Origin: Rhodospirillales bacterium
Lineage (GTDB): Bacteria; Pseudomonadota; Alphaproteobacteria; Rhodospirillales; Defluviicoccaceae
Assembly: GCA_025458035.1 (NCBI GenBank)
Contig: JALOTH010000005.1
Coordinates: 1-41,625, forward strand
DNA: 41,625 nucleotides
Reading direction: 5' to 3'
Under the pieces are notes generated by a model that worked only from the letters and a program-made list of their open reading frames with translations, did not search any database and was not told where the DNA came from. Below, in pieces: positions 17,112-24,540 of the stretch; position 1 is the first letter of the stretch, and every line of letters begins with the position of its first letter. Both the position numbers and the translations under genes were made by a program.

Positions 17112-17181
17112 CGGGCTTTCGCGTCACATTCGGCTGCGTTAGAGCTTGTGCCTTACAGGGAAACCGCAAGGGAAAGCAATC

Positions 17182-18237
17182 ATGGCCGAGGATCCGCCAG
17201 CGGCGGGGGCGAGGCACGAGGACATCCGCTCGCTGGCCGACATCCGCCGCCTGTTCGCCACCTTCGGCGGACCCGACCTGCACGCGATCGCCGCCTGCCG
17301 GGCGCGCGAGGCGGAGTTGACGAAGCCGGCGGGAGCCCTGGGGCGACTGGAAGCCCTCAGCGAGTGGGTTTGCGCGTGGCAGGGCCGGCACCCGCCGCGG
17401 CTCGATCGAGTGCGGGCGCTGGTGTTCGCGGGCAATCACGGCATCGCCGCCCAGGGGGTGTCGCCCTTCCCGGCGGCGGTCACCCGGCAGATGGTGGAGA
17501 CGTTTGCCCGCGGGCAGGCCGCCATCAACCAGCTATGCCGGACGTTTGCCGTCGAACTCGCCGTTCATCCCCTCGACCTCGATCGGCCGACCGCCGATTT
17601 CACCGCAGACGCGGCGATGGACGAAGCGCAGTGCGCCGCCGCCTTCGCCGCCGGCTTTGCGGCGGCGCGGGACGGCGCCGATCTGCTCTGCCTTGGCGAA
17701 ATGGGAATTGGCAATACGACCGCGGCGGCGGCCCTGGCGATGGCGCTTTACGGCGGTGCCGCCGATGACTGGACGGGACCCGGCACCGGCGCCTACGGCG
17801 AGGTTCGCCGGCGCAAGGTTGCCGTCGTTGCGGCTGGCGTGGCCCGGCACGCGGCGGCGGCAGTCGATCCGATCGATCTGCTGCGGCGGCTGGGCGGCCG
17901 GGAATTGGCGGCCATCGCCGGCGCCATCACCGCTGCCCGGATCACCGGGATTCCGGTACTGCTCGATGGATTCGTCGCCAGCGCCGCCGCCGCCGTGGTG
18001 GCCGCCAGCCGTCCCAATGGCATCGATCACTGCCGGATCGGTCACCTGTCCGCCGAACCGGGGCATCGCCGGCTGCTCGACTGGCTGGGGCAGGATGCGC
18101 TGCTCGATCTTGGCATGCGTCTTGGCGAAGCCTCGGGCGCGGTGCTGGCCGTCGGCTTGGTCCGCGCCGCCATCGCCTGCCATCGCGGCATGGCGACGTT
18201 CGATGAAGCGGGCGTCGCCGGTCGCGCCGCACCTTGA
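17182..18237 (+). CDS. cobT: Nicotinate-nucleotide:dimethylbenzimidazole phosphoribosyltransferase
   Basis: A 351-aa CobT (CobU in Pseudomonas nomenclature). Key blocks are VFAGNHGIAAQGVS (residues 82-94), LGEMGIGNTTAAAA (171-184), TGPGTGAY, and the catalytic glutamate E292 in LSAEPGH. It makes alpha-ribazole phosphate from dimethylbenzimidazole and nicotinate mononucleotide. The ATG at 17182 has GGAAAG 5 nt upstream and was chosen over an upstream in-frame start at 17146. It is divergent from cobS, so the two ends of nucleotide-loop assembly share one 70-bp control region. Confidence 0.94.
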   Translation: MAEDPPAAGARHEDIRSLADIRRLFATFGGPDLHAIAACRAREAELTKPAGALGRLEALSEWVCAWQGRHPPRLDRVRALVFAGNHGIAAQGVSPFPAAVTRQMVETFARGQAAINQLCRTFAVELAVHPLDLDRPTADFTADAAMDEAQCAAAFAAGFAAARDGADLLCLGEMGIGNTTAAAALAMALYGGAADDWTGPGTGAYGEVRRRKVAVVAAGVARHAAAAVDPIDLLRRLGGRELAAIAGAITAARITGIPVLLDGFVASAAAAVVAASRPNGIDHCRIGHLSAEPGHRRLLDWLGQDALLDLGMRLGEASGAVLAVGLVRAAIACHRGMATFDEAGVAGRAAP

Positions 18238-18405
18238 CCCGGGCCGCGAGGATCGCGGGCTCGCTGCGGCGGCGGGGCCGTCAACACCACAGCGCCGGAC
18301 GAACCGCGCCCGGCAAGCACGCCGAGCGGCGCTTGCTTTCCGACAAAAACTGAGGGATGTAGTATGGAAATGGTCTGGCTTTGCTGAAGCTGCGAGAACG
18401 GCGGC

Positions 18406-18840
18406 GTGAAACGATCGCCCAGCGGCTGCGGCGAGGTGTTCAACAGGGGCGTGACCGGTGGTAACCCGGCGCGTGAAGTCGTGGACCTTGAAGCCCTCTA
18501 CGAGAGTGCCCGGCGCGCCAGCATGCTGCTGAAGGCGATGGGCAACCCCCACCGGCTGATCGTTTTATGTCAGCTGCTCGGCGGCGAAAAGAATGTTGGC
18601 GAACTCGAACGGCTCGTCGGGCTGAGCCAGTCGGCGTTGTCCCAACATCTGGCCCGGCTGCGTCGCGATGGTCTGGTGACGACGCGGCGAGCGGCGCAGA
18701 CGATCTATTACTCCCTGTCGGGCAACGAGGCGGAGGCGGTGATCGCCACCCTGTATCGCCTGTATTGTGCCGAAAAGCCAATCACCGCCGAGGCTTCGGT
18801 GGTGGTGGGCGCGGAACTCTCCTCCTCGCCGTCGCCTTAA
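18406..18840 (+). CDS. ArsR-family repressor of the BigR/SqrR thiol-sensing type
   Basis: A 144-aa winged-helix regulator with LLKAMGNPHRLIVLCQLL, VGELERLVGLSQSALSQHLA as recognition region, and RRDGLVTTRRAAQTIYYSL as wing. Two cysteines, C55 and C121, are 66 residues apart, the same spacing as the reactive pair in SqrR (C41/C107) and BigR (C42/C108), as I recall them. Those proteins sense persulfides or sulfide. No arsenic-type CxC site is present. The GTG at 18406 is the first start in frame; a later GTG (18451) is possible because conservation begins near VDLEALYESARRAS. No sulfide-oxidation gene is adjacent; the ROK kinase gene follows. Confidence 0.85.
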   Translation: MKRSPSGCGEVFNRGVTGGNPAREVVDLEALYESARRASMLLKAMGNPHRLIVLCQLLGGEKNVGELERLVGLSQSALSQHLARLRRDGLVTTRRAAQTIYYSLSGNEAEAVIATLYRLYCAEKPITAEASVVVGAELSSSPSP

Positions 18841-18921
18841 GCGCCGATGCCGCGGCGGGCCTCGCCGCGGCAAGCTGGCCCCGGCGGTTGCCTCGAAACG
18901 CACGGAGCCATCGGCAGCCGC

Positions 18922-19836
18922 ATGCGGATCGGTATCGACCTTGGCGGCAGCAAGATCGAGGGTGTCGCACTCGACGCGGCGGGCCGCGAGCACGCACGCC
19001 TGCGCATCGCCACCCCCACGGGCGACTACTCCGCCACCCTCGCCGCCATCGCCGCCGTCGTTGCCGACCTCGAGGCGCGAACGGTCCCGGGGTGTTCGGT
19101 CGGCATCGGCATTCCCGGCACGCTTTCGCCGGCGACGGGCCTCGTCAAGAATGCCAACGCCACCTGGCTGATCGGCCGGCCGCTCGATCGCGACCTTGCC
19201 GCCATCCTCGGCCGTAGCGTTCGCATCGCCAACGATGCCAACTGCTTCGCCGTGTCGGAGGCGCATGATGGCGCCGCCGCCGGTGCCGCGGTCGTCTTTG
19301 GCGTCATTCTCGGCACCGGTGTCGGTGGCGGCATTGTCATCGACGGCCGGCCGCTGACCGGTGGCAACGCGATTGCCGGGGAATGGGGGCACAATCCGCT
19401 TCCGTGGTCGAAGGCGGACGAGCGCCCCGGACCCGCCTGCTACTGCGGCCGGCGCGGCTGCATCGAGATGTTCCTCTCGGGCCCCGGCCTGTCACGCACT
19501 TACCGGACCATCGCCGGCACGCCGGCATCGGCGGCGGAGGTCGCGCGGCGCGCCGCCGCCGGCGACGGTACCGCGTTACTGACCGTCGAACGCTATGCCG
19601 AACGCCTCGCCCGCGCCCTCGCCGGCGTCATCAATGTCCTCGACCCGGATGTCATCGTGCTCGGCGGGGGCGTCTCCAACATCCCGACCCTGTACGATCG
19701 CGTGCCGGAGCTGTGGGGCCGGTGGGTGTTCTCCGACCGCGTCGCGACGCGCCTCGCCGGCGCCCGCCATGGCGATGCCAGCGGTGTCCGCGGCGCGGCT
19801 TGGCTGTGGCCGGCGGAAGCGGCGGCCGCTCGGTGA
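18922..19836 (+). CDS. ROK-family sugar kinase, probably fructokinase-like
   Basis: A 304-aa protein opening directly with the ATP-binding MRIGIDLGGSKIEGVAL. The central catalytic region includes NDANCFAVSEAHDG and LGTGVGGGIV; GEWGHNPLPW provides the histidine, and CYCGRRGCIE is the ROK zinc motif. The GEWGHNPLPW version resembles E. coli Mak (manno(fructo)kinase), so fructose or a related hexose is the likely substrate; N-acetylglucosamine is the main alternative. The frame opens at 18847, but ATG 18922 gives the family N-terminus. It follows the arsR-type gene by about 80 bp and could be co-transcribed, with no obvious functional link. Confidence 0.85.
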   Translation: MRIGIDLGGSKIEGVALDAAGREHARLRIATPTGDYSATLAAIAAVVADLEARTVPGCSVGIGIPGTLSPATGLVKNANATWLIGRPLDRDLAAILGRSVRIANDANCFAVSEAHDGAAAGAAVVFGVILGTGVGGGIVIDGRPLTGGNAIAGEWGHNPLPWSKADERPGPACYCGRRGCIEMFLSGPGLSRTYRTIAGTPASAAEVARRAAAGDGTALLTVERYAERLARALAGVINVLDPDVIVLGGGVSNIPTLYDRVPELWGRWVFSDRVATRLAGARHGDASGVRGAAWLWPAEAAAAR

Positions 19837-19870
19837 GTGCCGGTCGCCATCCGCGCCGTCGGCGCCGGCC

Positions 19871-20779
19871 TTAGCAATCCGGCGGCGGGATCACCTCCAG
19901 TTCGCGCAGCCGCAGACTGAGCGCGAACTCCCGGAAGTGCTGGACGACGTGGTCGGCGATCCCGTCGCTGCGGTAATCGGCGGAAATCTCGAATTCGGGG
20001 ATCGGATCGGTGCCTGCCGCCGGGAAGAACGCCATTCGCGTCCACCATGACGGCACCGGCGGCAGGCCGGCGGTGCCAGCCAGCGCCTGCGCCGCGGCTG
20101 GCGGCAACGGACCGAAGACGCCATGGACGTAGTAGGGGTTATCCGCGCTGGCGCCGTCAAAGACCACCTTCGCCAGCGTCTTCGAGCCGCGCTCGGCGGC
20201 GTCGATCATCAGGCGGACGTGCTCGGTGGGAAACACCGCACCAGCGGGCAGATCGATGCTGCGTTCCTCGGGCCGGGTGAAGCGCGCCTTGCCCCGCAGC
20301 TCGCGTCCTTCCAGCCGTGCCTCGCCGTCGAGGCGCTCAATGGTCTGGCCGTCCTGTTCGTAGCGGGCGTGGAAGTGGAACTGCAGCCCGTCCAGCGATT
20401 CCCAGCTGGTGAACGTCCACAGCGTGTTGACGTCGCGGCCACCTTCGTAACCGAGGCGCAGCTGCGTCCGGTTTTCGACGGTCCAGCCGTCGCAGCTGTG
20501 CGCGAACCGGTAGACCATGCGGCCCTCCGCCGCGATGACATCGCTGCGTTTCGCCGTCGACGCCAGCGTCATCGCGTAAACGGCACGGTGCGCCTGCAAC
20601 GGCGTCGCCGTCGGCTGCAGCGGCAGGCCGGCGGCGACCAGGAATGCCGCCGCCGCCAACCATGCCCGCCCGGCAAGAACGGCGCGGCGGCCGCGGCGAG
20701 CCGGGCAATTCCTGCCGGCCGTAGCCGACGATCGCCAAGCCGACGACCGTTGCCCGAGACGGCCCGCGGTCTCGTTCAC
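19871..20779 (-). CDS. eipB: EipB-like periplasmic envelope-integrity protein (DUF1849)
   Basis: The mature part is a DUF1849 domain: HRAVYAMTLASTAKRSDV, GRMVYRFAHSCDGWTVENR, LWTFTSWESLDGLQFHFHAR, then a long beta-rich tail ending IPPPDC. In Brucella, EipB is a periplasmic spiral beta protein needed for envelope integrity. A hydrophobic segment (AWLAAAAFLVAAGLPLQ) precedes the domain as a signal peptide. The start is uncertain: GTG at 20779 gives 302 aa with a 30-odd-residue basic n-region, ATG at 20896 would push the signal about 75 residues inside, and no closer start exists. The two domain cysteines could form a disulfide. It is convergent with the ROK gene. Confidence 0.8.
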   Translation of the reverse strand: MNETAGRLGQRSSAWRSSATAGRNCPARRGRRAVLAGRAWLAAAAFLVAAGLPLQPTATPLQAHRAVYAMTLASTAKRSDVIAAEGRMVYRFAHSCDGWTVENRTQLRLGYEGGRDVNTLWTFTSWESLDGLQFHFHARYEQDGQTIERLDGEARLEGRELRGKARFTRPEERSIDLPAGAVFPTEHVRLMIDAAERGSKTLAKVVFDGASADNPYYVHGVFGPLPPAAAQALAGTAGLPPVPSWWTRMAFFPAAGTDPIPEFEISADYRSDGIADHVVQHFREFALSLRLRELEVIPPPDC

Positions 20780-20948
20780 CGCCTCGCTGCGCCGCCGATC
20801 CGGCCCGCCGTTGGCGAAAGCCTGCGAAATCAGGATGGTGGCGGCCTCGCGCCAGCCGGCAACCGTGGCGGACGAACGATCGGCTGGCTTTGGCATAGCG
20901 CTTGCTGTCCTTCGAAGTGTCAGGCCCCAGATTACGGGAGTTGGAAAT

Positions 20949-21701
20949 ATGGGGGAAGCCGTGTTTTTCTCAGGACCGCCCGCCGGCAGGCGCCGCAATG
21001 AACGCAGTCCGGCCGCCGAGTTGGGCGCGCTGCTGGAGACACTGATCGCCCGCGTCCAGTCGGCGGACGCCGATCACGGCCCACCTTCCGCCGCCGACCG
21101 GGCGCTGATCGAGCGCGCCCGCTCTTTGGTCAGCGCAACGACGGCAACGCTGCAAGGGTTGCAGTCGCGTGTCCAGTCGCTGCAACACCTCGCCGTCACC
21201 GACGAACTGACCGGGCTGCTCAACCGCCGCGGCTTCGCGCGGGAGGTGGAGCAGGCGCTGGCGCGGGCCCACCGCTACGGTGATGAAGGCGCGCTGATCT
21301 ACATCGACATCGATGCCTTCAAGCAGATCAATGACCGCCATGGTCATGCCGCCGGCGACGCCGTCCTCCGCCATGTGGCGCAGGTGCTCAACGCCAGCGT
21401 CCGCTGCACCGACCACGTCGGCCGTCTCGGCGGCGATGAGTTCGCCGTGCTGTTGGCACGGGCCACGATCGCCGGAAGCCGCAAGCGCGCCGCGCAGTTG
21501 GCGCAGCGGCTGCAGGGAACGGAAATCCACCACAACGGCCAGGTCATCACGGTTCACGCCAGCGTCGGCATTCAGGTCTATGGGCGCGAGCACTGCCTTG
21601 ACGCCGAAGCCCTCGTCGCCGGCGCCGACAGCGCCATGTACGCCGAGAAGGATTGGCGGCGGGTGCGGCGCGCTCCCCACAAACTGGCTCTTGCCGGTTA
21701 G
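20949..21701 (+). CDS. Diguanylate cyclase (GGDEF domain)
   Basis: A 250-aa cytoplasmic protein. Residues 1-80 form a helical, probably coiled-coil N-terminus (ALLETLIARVQ, LQGLQSRVQSLQHLA) with no sensory domain I recognise. Residues 80-245 are a complete GGDEF domain: TDELTGLLNRRGF, YIDIDAFKQINDRHGHAAGD, active site GGDEF at 161-165, and the inhibitory site RxxD (R152-D155) exactly five residues before it. All catalytic features are present, so it should make c-di-GMP with product inhibition. The ATG at 20949 has GGGAG 8 nt upstream. A small unknown gene starts 23 bp after its stop and is probably in the same transcript. Confidence 0.92.
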   Translation: MGEAVFFSGPPAGRRRNERSPAAELGALLETLIARVQSADADHGPPSAADRALIERARSLVSATTATLQGLQSRVQSLQHLAVTDELTGLLNRRGFAREVEQALARAHRYGDEGALIYIDIDAFKQINDRHGHAAGDAVLRHVAQVLNASVRCTDHVGRLGGDEFAVLLARATIAGSRKRAAQLAQRLQGTEIHHNGQVITVHASVGIQVYGREHCLDAEALVAGADSAMYAEKDWRRVRRAPHKLALAG

Positions 21702-21724
21702 CCCGTCGGGTGGAGGTGACTGCC

Positions 21725-22219
21725 ATGTCCATGCATTCCGCCATATCCGAGCTGCCGCTGGCGCGCCGTCCGCGGGGCGCACCGCCGGTGCGCACGCCCG
21801 GTGTGGCCAAGCCCGGTGTCGCCAAGCCCGGTGTCGCCAAGCCCAGCGGCAATCGCAAGCGCGGTGCGGACGATGACGTCGACCCGCGCCACGCGACGTT
21901 CCGCGAGATCAGCGAACTGAGCCTCGAGCTCTACCTTGCGGGAGACCTCGGGTTTCCGGAAAGTGCCTATTTCGGGCGCCAGCCGGAGCTCCACCCCGCC
22001 TACGCGCGGACGGTTGGGCGCCTGACGGGCGTCGATGCCGACCGCGCGGGGCCGCGCGATCATCTCCGCCTATGGGAGGACCGGCTCGACTTCGCCGAGC
22101 GTTACCTGCTCGACGACCGGCCGTCGTTGAACCGGCTGCGTCGGATCGTCGGCGCCTTGCGCCGGCTCACCGCCCGCATCGACGTGGCTTCGCGGTCGCG
22201 CGGCCGCCTGGCCGGGTAG
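21725..22219 (+). CDS. Conserved-looking hypothetical protein with GVAKP repeats
   Basis: A 164-aa protein with no family I recognise. Residues 1-45 are basic and low-complexity and contain GVAKPGVAKPGVAKP, encoded by a 15-bp tandem repeat. From residue 52 (DPRHATFREISELSLELYLA) the sequence looks folded, mainly helical, and ends with a basic helix (LNRLRRIVGALRRLTARID). There is no signal peptide or membrane segment. The ATG at 21725 follows a good Shine-Dalgarno (GGAGGT about 8 nt upstream). It starts 23 bp after the diguanylate cyclase, which suggests co-transcription and a possible partnership. The AKP-type tail recalls histone-H1-like basic repeats, but it is too short to call it that. 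Confidence 0.75.
   Translation: MSMHSAISELPLARRPRGAPPVRTPGVAKPGVAKPGVAKPSGNRKRGADDDVDPRHATFREISELSLELYLAGDLGFPESAYFGRQPELHPAYARTVGRLTGVDADRAGPRDHLRLWEDRLDFAERYLLDDRPSLNRLRRIVGALRRLTARIDVASRSRGRLAG
21797..21844 (+). repeat. 15-bp tandem repeat, three units, inside the 164-aa gene
   Basis: CCCGGTGTSGCCAAG occurs three times in direct succession (21797-21811, 21812-21826, 21827-21841), followed by a partial CCC. Units two and three are identical; unit one differs by one base. Being a multiple of three, copy changes keep the frame and add or remove GVAKP. Confidence 0.95.
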
Positions 22220-22306
22220 CGTGACGCCGATTGTGCCTTTCCAAGCCCTGCCGATTAGGGTATGCGGTTCGCCTGACAATATAAATCGGATCAATGGGGA
22301 GTACGC

Positions 22307-23044
22307 ATGGACGGCGGGATGGACATCGATGCCGCAGCTCTGGATGAGGCGAAGGCGCACGACGCGCCCCTGCCGGAGTATCTCGTCAACACGTACACCT
22401 GGGCCTATCTCACCCCCGCCAGCCTGTTTCTCCTGGACAACCCGCTGGTTCTGACGGCGATCCTCTGGGGCAATTTGCCGCGGCTGGTGCGTGTCGCGTG
22501 CGCCGAGGTCACGCCGGGGCAGCGGATTTTGCAAGCCGCCAACGTTTACGGCCATCTGTCTGCGGAGCTGGCCGAGGCGGTGGGTGCAGACGGCCGCCTT
22601 GAGGTGGTCGATATCGCACCGATCCAGGTGGAACACTGCCGCCGCAAACTGGAAAAGTTTCCGCAGGCACGCGTCCGCCGGGCCGATGCCGCCAACCCGG
22701 GCGGTGGCCTCTACGACGTCGTGTTCTGCTTCTTCCTGCTGCACGAAATCCCCGACGACAAGAAGCGCGCCGTCGTTGATGGCCTGCTTGGCGCGGTCCG
22801 GCCGGGCGGCAAGATCGTTTTCGTCGATTATCACGCGGCCGCCCCATGGCACCCGCTGCGCGGGCTGATGCGCCTGGTGTTCCGCACCCTGGAGCCCTAT
22901 GCGTTCGGCTTGATCGAGGGCGAAATCGAGGATTTTGCCACCGCTCCCGGCACCTTCACCTGGCGCAAGGAAACGTTTTTCGGCGGCCTTTATCAGAAGG
23001 TTGTGGCGATCCGGCCCGACGATCCCCAGCACCAGGGGATTTAA
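22307..23044 (+). CDS. rquA: Probable rhodoquinone biosynthesis protein RquA (divergent SAM-methyltransferase fold)
   Basis: A 245-aa Rossmann-fold protein related to methyltransferases but lacking the usual GxGxG: the first strand reads ILQAANVYGHLSAELAE (residues 74-90) and is followed by VVDIAPIQVEHCRRKL (100-115). The conserved opening PEYLVNTYTWAYLTP (23-37) and ILWGNLPRL (52-60), with FFLLHEIPDDKKR and RPGGKIVFVDYHAAAPWHPLR later, match what I remember of RquA from Rhodospirillum rubrum. RquA replaces a methoxy group of ubiquinone by an amino group to give rhodoquinone, used in fumarate respiration. A generic ubiquinone-type methyltransferase is the alternative. The ATG at 22307 has GGGGAG about 7 nt upstream. 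The gene appears monocistronic. Confidence 0.62.
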   Translation: MDGGMDIDAAALDEAKAHDAPLPEYLVNTYTWAYLTPASLFLLDNPLVLTAILWGNLPRLVRVACAEVTPGQRILQAANVYGHLSAELAEAVGADGRLEVVDIAPIQVEHCRRKLEKFPQARVRRADAANPGGGLYDVVFCFFLLHEIPDDKKRAVVDGLLGAVRPGGKIVFVDYHAAAPWHPLRGLMRLVFRTLEPYAFGLIEGEIEDFATAPGTFTWRKETFFGGLYQKVVAIRPDDPQHQGI

Positions 23045-23095
23045 GGCGACTCCGCTGGCGCCATCGGATCATCCCTGGCGCCGGGTCCGCCTCCG

Positions 23096-23953
23096 TTAAC
23101 CGCCGCGAAGAACGTGGCGGCACGCCGGCGGCAGGTCATCCAAGGTGATCGTCCTTGCCGCCGCTTTCGGCTTGCGCAATTCAGCCGCCGCTTCCTCCGA
23201 GAACCACCACTCCAGCGACGGATCGCAGCCATCGCCCGCCGGCAGCGGCTCCGGTGATTCACACTCGGCGTCGCCGGGCGGACAGACGAGGCGGACGTGG
23301 AAGTGCGCGTCGTGGCCCCACCACGGGCGGACCTTGCGCAGCCATCGGCGGTCACCGACCGCCGTCTCACACAATGCCTTCTTGATCGCGGCATGGACGA
23401 AGATGCGATCGACGTCGGGGTGTTCGGCGGCGACGCGCAGGACCTGGGCATGCGCCGGCGTCCACGTCGCCCGATCGACGCTTCGGCCGTCACTGGCGAC
23501 GACCGAGACGGCGCCGAGCTCTTCCCGCTCCTGCGCCGTCAGCCGGCGCTGCGGCGCCGGAGTGAGCCAGACATCGACGTCAAGGCCGCTCTGATGACTG
23601 CGATGGCCCGACCGCATCGGCCCGCCGCGCGGCTGCGCCAGGTCGCCAACGAGGAGGCCCGCCCAGCCCCGCGAAGGGGCTTCCCTGGCCAGCTCCTCGA
23701 TGAAACGGATGAGCTGCGGGTGGCCATACATGCGGTCACGGGACAGGCGCATCACCTGGAACCCGGGACCGTCCGCAGGTAGGGCGATGGCTCCGTCGAG
23801 GCAGCCCCGCCCGGGACTGCCGATGGCCCGCGGCGCGCCGGCCGAAGGCCCCGCCACCTCCCACCACGTCGCCGCATCGGCGGCGGCGGGCGGCGCCGCC
23901 ATCGCCGTGACGGCGATCAGCACGAGCGGCCAATGGCGCCAGGCGCGGGGCAT
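23096..23953 (-). CDS. mepA: Penicillin-insensitive murein endopeptidase
   Basis: A 285-aa exported LAS-type zinc peptidase. A signal peptide is evident (MPRAWRHWPLVLIAVTAMAA, cleavage probably after ADA near residue 27). Zinc and active-site motifs are GHRSHQSGLDVDVWL (H117, H120, D125) and WWGHDAHFHVRLVCPPGD. MepA cleaves D-Ala-meso-DAP cross-links in periplasmic peptidoglycan and is untouched by beta-lactams. The ATG at 23953 lies 2 bp after the sixA stop, making it the last gene of the ppk2-ppk1-sixA-mepA run. It is convergent with the rquA-like gene across 51 bp that contain a repeated GGCGCC core which might form a weak hairpin. Confidence 0.93.
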   Translation of the reverse strand: MPRAWRHWPLVLIAVTAMAAPPAAADAATWWEVAGPSAGAPRAIGSPGRGCLDGAIALPADGPGFQVMRLSRDRMYGHPQLIRFIEELAREAPSRGWAGLLVGDLAQPRGGPMRSGHRSHQSGLDVDVWLTPAPQRRLTAQEREELGAVSVVASDGRSVDRATWTPAHAQVLRVAAEHPDVDRIFVHAAIKKALCETAVGDRRWLRKVRPWWGHDAHFHVRLVCPPGDAECESPEPLPAGDGCDPSLEWWFSEEAAAELRKPKAAARTITLDDLPPACRHVLRGG

Positions 23954-23955
23954 CG

Positions 23956-24504
23956 CTAGCCCTCGCTGATAAGGTCGCGAGCGCGCACGAAACGCGCAAG
24001 CCGGCAGTGGCCGGGCTGCAGGTCGTGCCATTGCTCGACATCGGCGGTGATCGCCGCGAGCGCCCCGGTCGGGAACTTTTCCGCCATCATCCCGCGCAAC
24101 GTCCGTTCCTCGTCATCAATGCCCGCATCGCCGGCATCACCGATCAGCAGCGCCGCCAACTGTTCCAGGCCGGGATTGTGGCCGATGATCATCGCTGAAG
24201 GCAACGAGTGGCTGAGCCCCTTCAGCCGGCGGAACAGCGGCGCCGCTTCCGCCATGTAAATGGCCCGCTCGAAGCGGGTCGGGATGGTTGCGCCCATTTC
24301 CTCCTGTGCGCCGTCGAGAGTTTGCCGGGTGCGCTTCGACGGCGAACACAAGATCAACGCCGGCTCGATGTTCTGATGCCGGATGTAGCGGCCGATGGCG
24401 ACCGCTGCCCGCCGGCCCCGTTTCGCCAACGGCCGATCGAAGTCATCGAGGCTGAGGTCCTTCCAGCTCGACTTGCCGTGGCGCAGCAAATAGATCGTTC
24501 GCAT
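23956..24504 (-). CDS. sixA: SixA-like histidine phosphatase
   Basis: A 182-aa member of the phosphohistidine phosphatase branch of the histidine phosphatase superfamily. The catalytic motif is LLRHGKSSW (H9), followed by LDDFDRPLAKRGRRAA and LCSPSKRTRQT; the second histidine is in IIGHNPGLEQL. This set is the SixA signature. E. coli SixA dephosphorylates phosphohistidine on ArcB or the nitrogen PTS protein. Its location between ppk1 and mepA, 36 bp after the ppk1 stop, is a neighbourhood I associate with alphaproteobacterial polyphosphate loci. The natural substrate here is unknown; the phosphohistidine intermediate of Ppk1 is a tempting but untested idea. Confidence 0.87.
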   Translation of the reverse strand: MRTIYLLRHGKSSWKDLSLDDFDRPLAKRGRRAAVAIGRYIRHQNIEPALILCSPSKRTRQTLDGAQEEMGATIPTRFERAIYMAEAAPLFRRLKGLSHSLPSAMIIGHNPGLEQLAALLIGDAGDAGIDDEERTLRGMMAEKFPTGALAAITADVEQWHDLQPGHCRLARFVRARDLISEG

Positions 24505-24540
24505 CGAGGGATCCGGGACGAAGCAGGGGGGAAACCGGCG

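Noticed and set aside
18238-18405. Operator for the BigR/SqrR-like repressor upstream of its own gene
   Set aside because: No clear inverted repeat of the ATTC-N8-GAAT type was seen.
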